From positions 1-27,754 of the forward strand of contig LSSN01000858.1 in NCBI GenBank assembly GCA_001970855.1: a DNA stretch of 27,754 nucleotides, in the 5' to 3' direction. Made by a program: the position numbers and the translations under genes. Below are positions 9,348 through 20,010 of this stretch, piece after piece (the first letter of the stretch is position 1; every line of letters begins with the position of its first letter). The notes beneath the pieces were generated by a model. The model saw only the letters and a list, made by a program, of their open reading frames with translations. It was not told the DNA's origin and did not search any database. This stretch comes from Smittium culicis (taxonomy: Eukaryota > Kickxellomycota > Harpellomycetes > Harpellales > Legeriomycetaceae).

Positions 9348-10963
9348 TGATTGACAATACTAAAAATAAAACCAAAAATGTACCGGAACACCAGCCACAT
9401 CTATCCAATACCGAATTCAAAAGATTCTACTACTATAGACTGCTTCAGGCCAATAGCACTCACTAAAATGCTCAGAAGAATTTTTGAGTCGATGTTTTTA
9501 GAGTTTTTGAACTCTACCAGGATTGCTAATTTCAACCCATTAAAGGCCGGTTTTAGGACTGGTTTCTCAACACTGACACACTCTGTCATATCTCATGACA
9601 CGTTTTACTTCAAAAATGGGTGTAGAAGACCAGATCGTGTGTTTTCGACCTCAAACAAGCTTTTGATAGAGTCAATATAAACTTACTATTGTACAAGCTA
9701 AAAAAAAGGTCGCACTCGGATCTTATTACAAGTATAATACAGTCGCTGTTTGGGGAGTGCTATTCCACCGTAAGCATCAACGGATCATCCTCAGAGCCAT
9801 TCATAAGACAAAGAGGACTCTTCCAAGGGTCAATTCTATCACCATTTTTGTTCAACTTGTACTTCGACGACCTAGTCACACAGTTGGACAGTGGCGAGCT
9901 GATACCATCAGCACTATTTTTCGCTGACGATATTCAGCTCTTATCAAAAAGCATTGAAGACGCTATAGGCTCATCAAAATTATAGAAAGATGGTGTAAAA
10001 ATAATGGGATGCTGATCAATATACAAAAATCTGCATACATAGGCCCATCAAACTGGAATCTGATGATATGCGGCCAATAGTTGCCTACACCTAACTTTTA
10101 TAAGTACTTGGGGTTGCCTATAACCAATGAGGGTGTAGAATGGAAGTCCTTTGTAGCTGATCTTACCAGTAGAGCAGATAAAATGCTAAAGCTACTGCAA
10201 AATAAAGGGAATAACTGGTCACCACTCACCAGGCTTACCCTATACAAGTCTAATGTTCGGTCTATATGGGAGTACGCCGCCCATCTGATGACACTAGCAA
10301 TCAGCCCAGCAGAATACTACTACTTGGAAAAAGTGCAGCAAAACTCCTTAGCTTGGGTCATGAGCGCTTCTGAGCACACTGGTTTGGCTTATAATAGACT
10401 ATTTAGGAGTCTATGTGGAGTTGAAACCATTATTGACCGATTCGAAACTTTGCTAATTAAGTTTGGGGTGCACATGTCGAAATGCTCTTATAGAAATCAA
10501 CTGCTAAAATTAGTGTCAGAGCTTTGTTGGCACAAAATTGGTGCTAAAGAACAGTTTCTTATTAGAAAAAACGTTCATAACTGTAGAATTTTTTAGAATG
10601 TTGAGACCAAATATGCATAAAAAAGATTTTTTAAAGAAATACTTTTATAGCAGAAAAATCAAGCTACTGTCAGCTACGGTCACAAAAAATGACCGAATTG
10701 CAAAAATCGGGAAGTCCAGCCGCCACAAAAACTCTGCCGCAGACGTGTTACTTTACATAAAAAATATTGATCTTTCAAAGCTCGCAATTATATATAGAAT
10801 GTGCACAATATATTTCGGAAGAACTTGCAAAAAATGCAACGAAAAGTTCAGATATACACACATAAGCAGGTGCTTTAAACTGAATGACACCGACGAATTG
10901 TTCGATTTCAATAAAATCAACGCTTTGGTCAAAATACTTGAAATAATTAACCAAATATTTTAA
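9348..10963 (+). pseudogene. non-LTR (LINE) retrotransposon reverse transcriptase, broken
   Basis: This is the RT part of a LINE ORF2. In order: YPIP and FRPIALTKMLRRIFES (fingers, frame 3, from 9351); GFRTGFSTL; motif A as FDLKQAFDRV in frame 2 from about 9641; motif B as QGSILSPFLFN; motif C as FADD (the Y/F-A-D-D active site) near 9910-9940; then in frame 1 WCKNNGM, a TAG at 10078-10080 and the YLGLPITNEGVEW thumb region; finally in frame 2 (from about 10570) a C-terminal C-x2-C...H...C zinc knuckle near 10835-10872 (CKKCNEKF). At least three frameshifts and one nonsense codon make it non-functional. The endonuclease domain is not seen upstream, so the copy is probably 5-prime truncated. 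The frame ends at a TAA at 10961-10963, followed by AT-rich DNA with no clear poly-A tail. Confidence 0.88.
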
Positions 10964-12208
10964 AATAATTATATTTATTATTACAAATTTTGTTTATCAT
11001 TTAATAAAATTACATTACTAAATATTTATAACTAATAATTATTGATACTATTAACCATGATAAACTATAAAATATATATTACTATTAATAATCTTGATTT
11101 CATTAATATTTATCTATTAATGCTGTTTATATTGTAAAATATATTATTTATTAATTAATAGTTATATCATTTAATTTACATCGAAGATTTATATTTATTT
11201 AGCACCTTTATATTTTTTGTTTTATGTTATATATACTTATTGAATTTACACCATTAAAATTTATGAAAATTTTGTTGAAATGGATTAGCTATACACTTAT
11301 TTATAAAGTAAATTATTAATAAATACTACCAAAAAATTATTTTTTTACATATAATATGATCAATTAATAATCCATCAGTTATACGAATGATTTAACTTTA
11401 TTATGCTGATAATAATATCATACAATTAACTAATAAATATAAGATTTAATAATTTGGTTATAACTGCTCGTCAATGAATTTTTTAAATTATATCAAATTA
11501 TTTATATTATTGGCTAGATTAATACTTAAATAATATTTAATCTATTAAGTATCTGTTTTTAAATATTCAATATATATAAAATACAGTTTATTATATTTCA
11601 AATAATTAAATTATAGATATTATTAGCACTCAATCATAATTAAATTGAGAATTTTTTTACAAGCCTAACGATATGATTTTTATTACTATAGGGCAATTGT
11701 AGACCTAAAATCAAATAGGTACATGCAATAATTAATTCAGCCAATAGAAAATATAATATATCCAATCGGTCATTGCTAATTAATTTAATTTTAAAAAGGC
11801 ATGTTTAATTCGCTCAAATTAATCAATTTATGCATAGCAATGCTTTAATTTGATATAAATTATACCTAGCCAAGGATAGCAAATTTTAAGCCAATAAGGC
11901 TAGAGAAATAAATAATAATGCGAATTTTAGTGAATAATTGGCCATTTTAGTAAATTAGCGGTCTTTTTATCTAGACATCGCGATAACGTTTTAGAAAAAG
12001 CTAGAAACGCTATTTTGAGTGTTTTGAATTTCTAAAAACAAAACGTTATGCTATATCGAAAACTAGTTCACTGTTTTTTTTTTTTTCATCGCTTTTTATT
12101 TTTTTGTTTAAAAAATCGCTCACTTTAAATTAAAATATCTCTCGACTTTTTTGAAATTCTATCGCCATACTATTTACATTTCACTCTCAATCAAAAAGAA
12201 AAATTCAA
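10964..12208. other. AT-rich spacer, no gene seen
   Basis: Very AT-rich, no coding frames. Near 11976-12045 an interrupted inverted repeat is present (ATAACGTTTT against AAAACGTTAT with flanking AGAAA/TTTCT). A T-rich tract around 12075-12110 precedes the candidate gene at 12209. Confidence 0.5.
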
Positions 12209-12669
12209 ATGAATACTAACAAACGAAATCTTTTAGATTCATCGTTAAAAAAATTCAGCTTCGAATCGATGCATAATCAAAAACACGTGTAAGTAGTAAA
12301 ACTTCTATTAAATAAATATAAATAAATATAAAATATAGTACCTGATTAATTTTAAAATTTGTATTATACAATTAGGATTTGAATATAACTGGATCAAAGG
12401 AAATGCAGTCCATCCAATTCCGCGTTACCCTGCCCAACTACGCCCATCTGCCCCACCCATCTACATCCATCTACAATCATCTGCCCTGCATAAATACACC
12501 CATTTGTTCTGCCCATCTACATCTATCTGCCCTGCCCACTACATCCTCTGCCCTGGCCATCTTCCATGCACATCTTTACGTATTATTCAATGCCCATCTG
12601 CCTTGCCTAGCGGCCTTGCCCATTTGCACTGCCCATCTGCTGTTCCCTTCAGTTATTTTTTTTTCTTGA
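12209..12669 (+). CDS. possible two-exon gene running into a low-complexity repeat
   Basis: Exon 1 (12209-12286) starts at an ATG in an A-rich context and encodes MNTNKRNLLDSSLKKFSF plus eight residues. It is followed by GTGTAAGT and, 89 bp after exon 1, by ACAATTAG (AG at 12374-12375). Splicing there keeps the frame open into LNITGSKEMQSIQFRVTLPN and then a His/Leu/Pro/Ser-rich repeat, to a stop at 12667-12669. The better-looking donor GTAAGT two bases later would shift the frame to an immediate stop, so the model is not secure. The second half coincides with a C-rich nucleotide repeat and may not be translated. No function can be given. Confidence 0.3.
12425..12650. repeat. degenerate C-rich minisatellite
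   Basis: Many imperfect repeats of a core like CTGCCCATCTGCC or CTGCCCATCTACATC, strongly pyrimidine-biased on the plus strand, in an otherwise AT-rich region. The repeat is degenerate rather than exact in period. Confidence 0.6.
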
Positions 12670-13394
12670 CACTATCTCTCAATCATCAGCACAATTTTGT
12701 ACAATTTAATTGCAATATATTCCGATTTATTCGGATATATTTACTTTTAAATAAAGTAACTTTAATTTTTTTTTTATATTTAGTTTAATGAATTCATAAA
12801 TAAATATTATTTTTAAATACATATTTTTTTTCATATTTTTATTGATTTTATTTTTCTATATCTCTTCGTTTTTATTCTAGAGCTTCAACTTATACTATTA
12901 CTTCCAGCCTCAACTATAACTTCCTCATCTTGCTTCTACAAAAACTTCAACAATACCTACATCCTCAACCATTACTTCATCGACCATCCATATTCTCATA
13001 ATGAACTTGAACCTAAATTTGAACTACCTCATTGAACCATAAATATCAAATATTAAATATTTAGATATAAAATATAATATATTATTATTTATAATTTTCA
13101 AAATCAATTATCATATTAATTATCGTTTTCATAATTAACTTTTTATTAATATCAATTTAGATTAATATTTTGTTAATTAATTACTTTGTATATTAATAAT
13201 ATCTTAATAAATATATAAATGAATATATGCTTACTATTAATTAACTAGTTTTCATATGTTTTTATTTTAAAACGTTTCAATTCTTTGATGTTGTATAAAA
13301 TTACACGATATTATAAAATAAAATAAAAATTTTAATCATCAAGTACCGTTATTAATGGGTTATATCAAATTATATGTATAAAAGTGCGTCCTTT
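12670..13394. other. spacer with one pyrimidine-rich exon-like stretch
   Basis: Mostly AT-rich. At 12880-13036 a polypyrimidine tract ending TTATTCTAG is followed by a C-rich stretch. One of its frames stays open for about 50 codons (Leu/Ser-rich, then NELEPKFELPH) to TGA. This could be a later exon of the 12209 candidate gene, but no matching donor site was found. Confidence 0.25.
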
Positions 13395-13721
13395 TCACTT
13401 CTCTACCCGGAAGACCGTATTTTCGCATACAAACTGAATATTAGAGACCTTTTCGATCCAAACTCTTGAGTCGATCAAAAATCCCTTCACAACTCTGTAT
13501 GATTGTTGTTTGATCCCCTTATCAGTCACGGTACAGTATGGATTAACTGAATGGTCCTGCTTTCCCGTCAAAGCCTCTAGTGCTTTAACCTTTTTACTGT
13601 ACTCATACGGAGTAAAGGTTTTGCACGCGAGGGCCTCTTTCAAGTTGAGCTTGAGATTCTCTTTTGGCTTTTTTGTGTCGATTGCTTTCGAGTACTGAAA
13701 AGCTGGCCTTGGTGGATTTAC
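13395..13721 (-). pseudogene. gag/ORF1-like C-terminal fragment
   Basis: An open minus-strand frame from a TAG at 13722-13724 down to TGA gives about 108 codons, starting VNPPRPAFQYSKAID. It contains TFTPYEYSKKVKALEALTG, which matches YTPYEHWKNIKAIEQL near the end of the 19132-19866 ORF, followed by NPY...DKGIKQQSYRVVKGF and VSNIQFV. That order matches NPF...LKGINRQPISHVKDGF and VGNIKYV after the stop of that ORF. It is therefore the same conserved domain. There is no ATG; an AT-only stretch bounded upstream by GTAA and on this side by TTTTAG may be an intron joining it to the 13869-14027 fragment. It may also be a truncated relic. Confidence 0.5.
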
Positions 13722-14129
13722 CTAAAATTTATAAAAAATATTAATTAAAAATTATTAATTATTAATTAATTATTAATTATTAAAAATTTAAATAATAAAA
13801 ATTACTTTTTTTTACTTTGGGATTTTGAAGTCGATATTACGTATTTTCGAACATTTCGGTTTATTTTGTTATTTGTTAACCAGATCAATCGGTCTTTTTT
13901 TTGTATCAGATACCAAAGTCTCAGAATCAACTGTGGATGACTTTTTAATATCATCACAAACAGTTTTTTTTTGTGATAGCGATGATGAGGCATCATCGCT
14001 GTCCAAAATTTCTTTAAAAGAAGGATTTTATTAGATCCACCTTTAGACTAATTTCAAGATTGTCAGGACCTGACTGCTAGGGTTTATCAATGATTTATTT
14101 TTATATTTGTTTATTTGAAATAGTTATCA
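13681..14129. repeat. left copy of an exact duplication flanking a gap
   Basis: Read by eye, 13681-14129 is identical base for base to 14334-14782, a 449-bp repeat at an offset of 653. The left copy ends exactly where the N run begins and the right copy begins exactly where it ends. Confidence 0.85.
13869..14027 (-). pseudogene. probable N-terminal piece of the same gag-like protein
   Basis: A 52-codon minus frame between stops reads NPSFKEILDSDDASSSLSQK, then Asp/Ser/Lys-rich sequence to IDLVNK. It resumes after the TAA as QNKPKCSKIRNIDFKIPK. The hydrophilic composition fits the disordered N-terminal half of the gag-like proteins in this window, and the C-terminal domain follows on the same strand. 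The plus strand is also open here (13825-14034, Ser/Asp-rich) and cannot be excluded. An identical copy lies past the assembly gap at 14522-14680. Confidence 0.3.
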
Positions 14130-14333
14130 NNNNNNNNNNNNNNNNNNNNNNNNNNNNNNNNNNNNNNNNNNNNNNNNNNNNNNNNNNNNNNNNNNNNNNN
14201 NNNNNNNNNNNNNNNNNNNNNNNNNNNNNNNNNNNNNNNNNNNNNNNNNNNNNNNNNNNNNNNNNNNNNNNNNNNNNNNNNNNNNNNNNNNNNNNNNNNN
14301 NNNNNNNNNNNNNNNNNNNNNNNNNNNNNNNNN
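14130..14333. other. assembly gap (Ns)
   Basis: A run of 204 undetermined bases. The apparent 103-codon plus-strand ORF that spans it is meaningless. Confidence 0.99.
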
Positions 14334-14782
14334 ATTGCTTTCGAGTACTGAAAAGCTGGCCTTGGTGGATTTACCTAAAATTTATAAAAAATATTAATTA
14401 AAAATTATTAATTATTAATTAATTATTAATTATTAAAAATTTAAATAATAAAAATTACTTTTTTTTACTTTGGGATTTTGAAGTCGATATTACGTATTTT
14501 CGAACATTTCGGTTTATTTTGTTATTTGTTAACCAGATCAATCGGTCTTTTTTTTGTATCAGATACCAAAGTCTCAGAATCAACTGTGGATGACTTTTTA
14601 ATATCATCACAAACAGTTTTTTTTTGTGATAGCGATGATGAGGCATCATCGCTGTCCAAAATTTCTTTAAAAGAAGGATTTTATTAGATCCACCTTTAGA
14701 CTAATTTCAAGATTGTCAGGACCTGACTGCTAGGGTTTATCAATGATTTATTTTTATATTTGTTTATTTGAAATAGTTATCA
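14334..14782. repeat. right copy of the gap-flanking duplication
   Basis: Exact second copy of 13681-14129, repeating the first 41 bp of the gag-like C-terminal fragment (14334-14374), the AT-only stretch and the N-terminal piece. It is most easily explained by the same sequence being placed on both sides of a gap; a real tandem duplication is possible. Confidence 0.85.
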
Positions 14783-15103
14783 TGTGAAGATATTTTATTG
14801 CAAAAGATTCTATTTTCAATAAAATCTCTAACTATATATACTTTTTGAAAAGTTATCAAAATACTATAAAATTCTATGAAATATTTTTCAAATACTAAAA
14901 AATACAATAAAGAATATTCTAGAATAGAATCCTATATGATTACTAATCAAACTATTAGTAATGATAATCCAATTTGCACAGCAAAATATTTTTTACTACA
15001 CGTGTTCAAATTACCTGGTCACTAGCGCAAATAAAAAATAAATTTATTTTCCAAAATAGACTTTGGGAATATTGCACTGTAATCTGTAATTCATACAAGT
15101 ATA
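14783..15103. other. AT-rich spacer, no gene seen
   Basis: No coding signal or clear repeat; plain AT-rich sequence between the duplication and the octapeptide-repeat relic. Confidence 0.5.
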
Positions 15104-15451
15104 TCAAATAACAAAATGACATGATAAATCATGACTAAGATCCGCGGTCGGCTTGATTTCATGATCTGCTGACAGCTTTATTTCCTGCAAGGCGTATAGC
15201 ATAATTTCGGGTTCGGCGGACTGGCTGATTTCAGACTACGCAGCCAGGCTGATTTCCGGCTCGGCGGACAGCTTAATTTCAGGCTCTACGGACAAGCTGA
15301 TATAAAAACCAGATAAATTCGATTTAACCGACTATGAATCCTCCAAGCTTTTTCCAGGAACGTACGGCAATTTGACCGCACTGTACCTTACCGATTCAGA
15401 TTTTTTGTAACTGACTTTCTTTTCGCTGTTGTCGCTGTTTATTTTTGGTTT
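15104..15451 (-). pseudogene. decayed protein with octapeptide repeats
   Basis: On the minus strand one frame runs from a stop at 15452-15454 to TGA at 15104-15106 with only two internal TAG codons (15332-15334 and 15236-15238). It reads INSDNSEKKVSYKKSES, YSAVKLPYVPGKSLEDS, the first TAG, then repeats of eight residues of the type KLSAEPEI (SLSVEPEI, KLSAEPEI, SQSAEPEI, KLSADHEI). The second TAG sits where other units have GAG (Glu), so it looks like a point mutation. It lies upstream of, and on the same strand as, the gag-like fragments at 13.4-14.0 kb, so it may be the N-terminal repeat region of the same protein. The plus strand also yields an eight-residue repeat (LISGSADS type) but with a weaker flank. 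Confidence 0.45.
15153..15296. repeat. 24-bp minisatellite, six units
   Basis: Six contiguous 24-bp units start at 15153, 15177, 15201, 15225, 15249 and 15273, each beginning with a form of CTGATTTC and often containing GGCTCGGCGGACAG. The period is exact, with no indels between units, as expected for a repeat kept in frame by translation. Confidence 0.75.
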
Positions 15452-15454
15452 TTA

Positions 15455-17673
15455 ATTGATAAAAATTTACAATTTTAGTAGGAATTAAAATTTTAATAAA
15501 ATTATTTTTTTTTCAAGTTTTAATTTAATATTTATTTATAAAAAAACATTTATTATATAATAAACAAATTAGTATATTTATTTTAACATACTAATTTATA
15601 GTTAATATTGTTGATATACTATTTACTTAATATACAATATGATGTTGCATATATACATACTGAAATAATTACACTAGTAGCAGAAACATAATATCTTGAT
15701 CATTTTTAATACAAAAAAATAATAAAAATGGTAAAAAAAATAAGTCTACAAAAAAAATTAATAGGATATTCTTAAAATTCATTGCCTCAAATAGTATAAA
15801 AGTTCAAAAAAAATATTGCACATCTAAATTTCGTATTTCCTGAAGTATTAAACATTCATAAAGTGTAATGATTCAATCAAGATGTTTTGCGAAAAGTGAA
15901 AATTATTCTACCCGATTCTAACGATCCTCAAATCCCAAGATTTAGATTACTCTCCAATTGCTAAGTATACATTAAGTTCAACTTTGACAAGATTAATATA
16001 TTATAGGCATAATTCCTTGAAGTCCATAGTGTTATATGAAATTAATAATTCTTTAGAGATATTATTGATAATTTTTTTTGACAATAAAATGTGTTCTATT
16101 TTAAAAATTAATCTTAAAGTACATACAAAATAATAATTTAATTAATTATCAAGTCCTGATAAAAAGTGAGATCCATTATATATATTAGTGCGCATAATAT
16201 TTCTATTGTATATTATAAATTACACAATAATTATAAAATATATTTATTAATAGAAAATAATTATAGATATTAATTTATACCATGTTTCATTGAATCTAAA
16301 TAAAATTAAGATAATAGTTCAAATAAACATTGGACATTTCACATATTTAAATATTAAATTAATTAATACAATGAAAATTCTTTTTGACATTTATACTTTA
16401 TTTAAATATAATTTATATTATAAGTATAACTATCAATAGCGATAAAAATATCGTAATTTATAATAAAATATATATATACACAATTTTAAATTTATAATAC
16501 AAGTTATCTATCAATCGCCATAAAAATTTCAATTTTTTATTAAATACTTGCTAAAATTTTTATATTTCAATAGAAATAATTGTATTAAAATGATTATCAT
16601 TTTATAAATATTAGCAATTGTAATAAAATATCCAAATTTATATAATACATACGGATAATTACTATAGATATATTTAATATGTTTTTTAATATATTATAGA
16701 TTCATCACTATAAAATATATATTGAAATACCAATATTAATATATTATCAATTACATATGTCAATACACTGTCAAATGTGTTAGACAAGTTAAAATTTTAT
16801 TAATATTTTCTAATTAAATAATCGGCATTAAACAGATTTAACTAAATGATTTTATGATTTAATACCTAAAATAAGTGCTTGAATATGTAAAAACTAAAGT
16901 TTTGTATGATTTATACATTTCATACTTAGAATATAATTACGAAAATTATTTACGATATAGAAATAGTTTATATAATTTACTATATTTTATGGATTGGAAA
17001 TTTTTGTAAAGGCTTAAAATGAGGTGTAGGAATATTAACTGCGAGATGATATTCTATGATCATTATATTATTATTAGACAAAAAAAATTAAATTTATTAG
17101 ACCAGTTAATATTTAAATGATTTACAATTGTAAGATAAATATCCATTTTAATTACTAAAAAAACTATAATAATAAAATAAAAGTATATAGTATCTAGGGG
17201 TTAGGGTTAGATATTTATATTCGTTGCATAGATTTATATATAATCATAATAATATTTATAAAAATAGTTGTGTACGAGGCAATATAAAGTGAAATTATAA
17301 TTTGCTTTTAAAAATATTACCTGTTGATAACAATGACGAATTTTAAAGCGGTGAGATAAATAAAAAGATTGGAATTATTCAGAATACACGGGCGTTAGCC
17401 AATCTTTGTATAATTCTATATGAAATTATTAAAGTATTAGATATATTGACTATTACATTGAATCTAACCTAGATTAGACATTTACAAGTAACGTTATTAA
17501 TATCAATAGTGATTTGGGATAGAAACAGAGAAATAAATGATAATAAAGTAACTTATAATTCAATAAATAATAATATAGAATTGAATAATTGATAGTAAAA
17601 ACAACAAGTTATTGAATACTATGCTATTTATAAAAACATCTTTTATAAAGTCAGCTATAAAATCGATACATAT
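15455..17673. other. long AT-rich spacer
   Basis: Over 2 kb of AT-rich DNA without coding signal. It contains one telomere-type motif, GGGTTAGGGTTAG, at 17198-17210. I see nothing else to annotate. Confidence 0.55.
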
Positions 17674-17874
17674 TGTAAGGATCAAGTTTAATTTATTTTT
17701 AAATAATAAGAATAAACTAATAAAAATATGAGAATGAGAAAGAATAAAATATTGAAAAGCTTAACTTCCAAAAAGTGGGAAGTTAAGCTTATTTATATGA
17801 TATAAAAAATGGAATTTGGTTCTGAAAACAAATTCCAGGGGAAATGAAAGTCCAATTATTATTAGACCATTACA
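17674..17874 (-). mobile_element. MITE-like element, copy 2 (inverted)
   Basis: Reverse-complement copy of 8444-8636, about 201 bp and highly similar throughout, with small indels (for example an extra AGTTTATTCTT-like stretch). The ends are TGTAAGGATC and GACCATTACA. Both internal hairpins are kept: AAGCTTAACTTCC/GGAAGTTAAGCTT perfectly, and the GGAATTTGGTT hairpin with one arm change. The flanks CATAT and TATAT agree at four of five positions, a weaker target duplication than in copy 1. Confidence 0.65.
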
Positions 17875-18930
17875 TATATTTTTATTTATTACAAAAATGA
17901 ATAAAAAATTAATTTTGATGAACATATTATAAATTAAGTTATAATATTATATTGAAAAATAGAAATAGTGTAAAAAGAAATATTAAATGATATATTATTC
18001 ATATTATCACAAATTATTTATCACTAAAAATATATATCGTATATCCAAATTTATTTAACAAATATAATAATTTAAAATAATAAATCGGATACTAGCTAAA
18101 GCTTTATTGTTGAAAATTTTATAAAAATTAATATATAGCATGTATTGACTCGAACTGATTAAATTGTACCATTTTAATAATTTACGAAATCTCAATACTT
18201 TATTTTCCTATGAAAACACGCTTTAATCCAGATACATATCGATTTTTTAATTATATTTTCAATTGGACATATGACCATTGATTCATCATGTCAATATTTA
18301 CATACCGTAATTCAATTGTAACTAAAATTGATTAAAGTCACATAGGTGAATTACTATTAATATTTAAGAATTTTGGGCAATCAAATCTATCTACTTGATT
18401 TAGGAAATGCTCAGATAAAAATAATAAAATTAAATGACAAACTTTAATATATCCATAATGTGTAAAAATATTTAATTATGATTTACACAGATATTTTATA
18501 TGGTATTTATAAATTAATCGTTATTAAATAGATATTTATACATAAAAAATAAAGTTATATTTTGAAGATAATAATATATATTATATTCAACTATAACCTA
18601 AACATATAAAATAAGACAATTATATCAGATAAATTTCTAATCTATAATTTTTATGCATGAAATTGTACCAAAGATTATCAGTATAAATAATATTTAGACA
18701 GCAAATAGTTTTAATATTCACAAGCATATATTTTTAGTAATAAAAATTTACAATATAAATTATATTATAATTATCTAAAGCTAATGATAAACTGGGAAAA
18801 CTACTTTAATAAAAAAATATAATTAATTAATGTAAAGTTAAATTTTAAAATTTTATTTATAAATTATTAAATAAACGTAAACTAGTAAAATCAAATTTTA
18901 TGAAAATACAACTTTAATTGCTGGAAAATT
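17875..18930. other. AT-rich spacer, no gene seen
   Basis: AT-rich sequence with no open frame or repeat I can support. Confidence 0.55.
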
Positions 18931-19866
18931 TTAAAGCTTGTGTATAAAAGTTTTTTTATACGTTTTAATAAAAAGTATTTCGGTAGTATCTTTAACATAC
19001 TTAATATTCCCCACTATGTCAATATAAATCCCCAATTTTTTAAAGCCATCTTTGACGTGGCTAATTGGCTGTCTGTTAATCCCTTTTAAAACAACTAAAT
19101 CAAAAGGATTAGTTGATTCAACTCTTGTCCCTTATAGCTGCTCAATAGCCTTGATGTTTTTCCAATGTTCATACGGCGTATAAAATGCGTAAGAGGATGC
19201 TGCAGCAAGTGGAGTTCTATAAACGTCACTGGTTTTGTTTACAGTACCATATCTTGCATTTTTTGAGTTATTCTGTTCTTCTGAATTAATATTTTGTCGA
19301 ATTCTTTTCTTATTATACCCGCTGTTTAATGATGAGCTGTAAATTGCCATTGGCTGGCTATCTATTGATCTGCCTTTACCATTGTTATAGGTCCGGGTAC
19401 TTCCTGATGATGATTGAATCAATGTTGTTACAGTGACTTCAGCTGGTACACGTGAGCTGGATGCAACTAGCTGGGTTGTTTGGCTTGGTTGTTCTGGTGG
19501 ACTTGTATGGGTTGGTGGATCCGGAAAGAGCTCAGCATATGAGGGAGGACCAGTTGAATCTTCATTCGGCTCATTGTCCTCAATCTCGATTATAGGAGGA
19601 TCAATAGACGCCTCCAAGTAATGTGGGACCGGAACTGAAATACGGTCGCCTTGACTGTAAGAAAACGGAAGGAAAACCGTGCTGTTTCTTGCTGGAGCAG
19701 CCCTCTGGTACCCGTATACCCTGGTGCTCATTCTGGCAGATCTAGGCCGCTGTCTTGATCGGGTTGAGGATGTTTCAGGATTGGCGGAGACAGACGATGC
19801 CGAAGAATTGTTTGACCTTAATGACGATCGTTTCAACCCGGTCGAAGAATTGTTTTTTACAGCCAT
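18931..19866 (-). pseudogene. gag-like Ser/Pro-rich protein with one in-frame TAA
   Basis: From the ATG at 19866, 244 codons run to TAA at 19132-19134, and the same frame stays open for 66 more codons to TAA at 18931-18933. The N-terminal 70 residues are Ser/Asn/Arg-rich and basic (RSRQRPRSARMSTRVYGYQ). The middle is Pro-rich and acidic with a PPxY motif (GPPSYAELFP, residues about 107-116), the type of WW-domain ligand used as a late domain by many gag proteins. The end of the first part (YTPYEHWKNIKAIEQL) and the part beyond the stop (LKGINRQPISHVKDGF, VGNIKYV) match the 13395-13721 fragment and the 23892-24833 ORF. The stop therefore splits a conserved domain: either one nonsense mutation or, less likely, readthrough. 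No zinc knuckle is visible. Upstream lies a 30-bp tandem repeat. Confidence 0.6.
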
Positions 19867-19890
19867 TTTTATTATAGTTAATATTTGTTC

Positions 19891-20010
19891 ATATTTGTTA
19901 ATAATATTTAATGTTTGTTAATATTTGTTAATAATATTTAATGTTTGTTAATATTTGTTAATAATATTTAATGTTTGTTAATTATATTTAATATTTGTTA
20001 ATAGTTGTTA
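19891..20010. repeat. 30-bp direct repeats upstream of the gag-like ORF
   Basis: Three perfect 30-bp units (19891-19920, 19921-19950, 19951-19980), each built from ATATTTGTTA, ATAATATTTA and ATGTTTGTTA, followed by degenerate half units to about 20010. The array begins 24 bp before the ATG at 19866 on the minus strand, so it would be the 5-prime leader or promoter of that gene. It resembles iterons in form only. Confidence 0.75.

Noticed and set aside
14090..14401. A 103-codon open frame crossing the N gap.
   Set aside because: Most of it is undetermined sequence; it carries no information.
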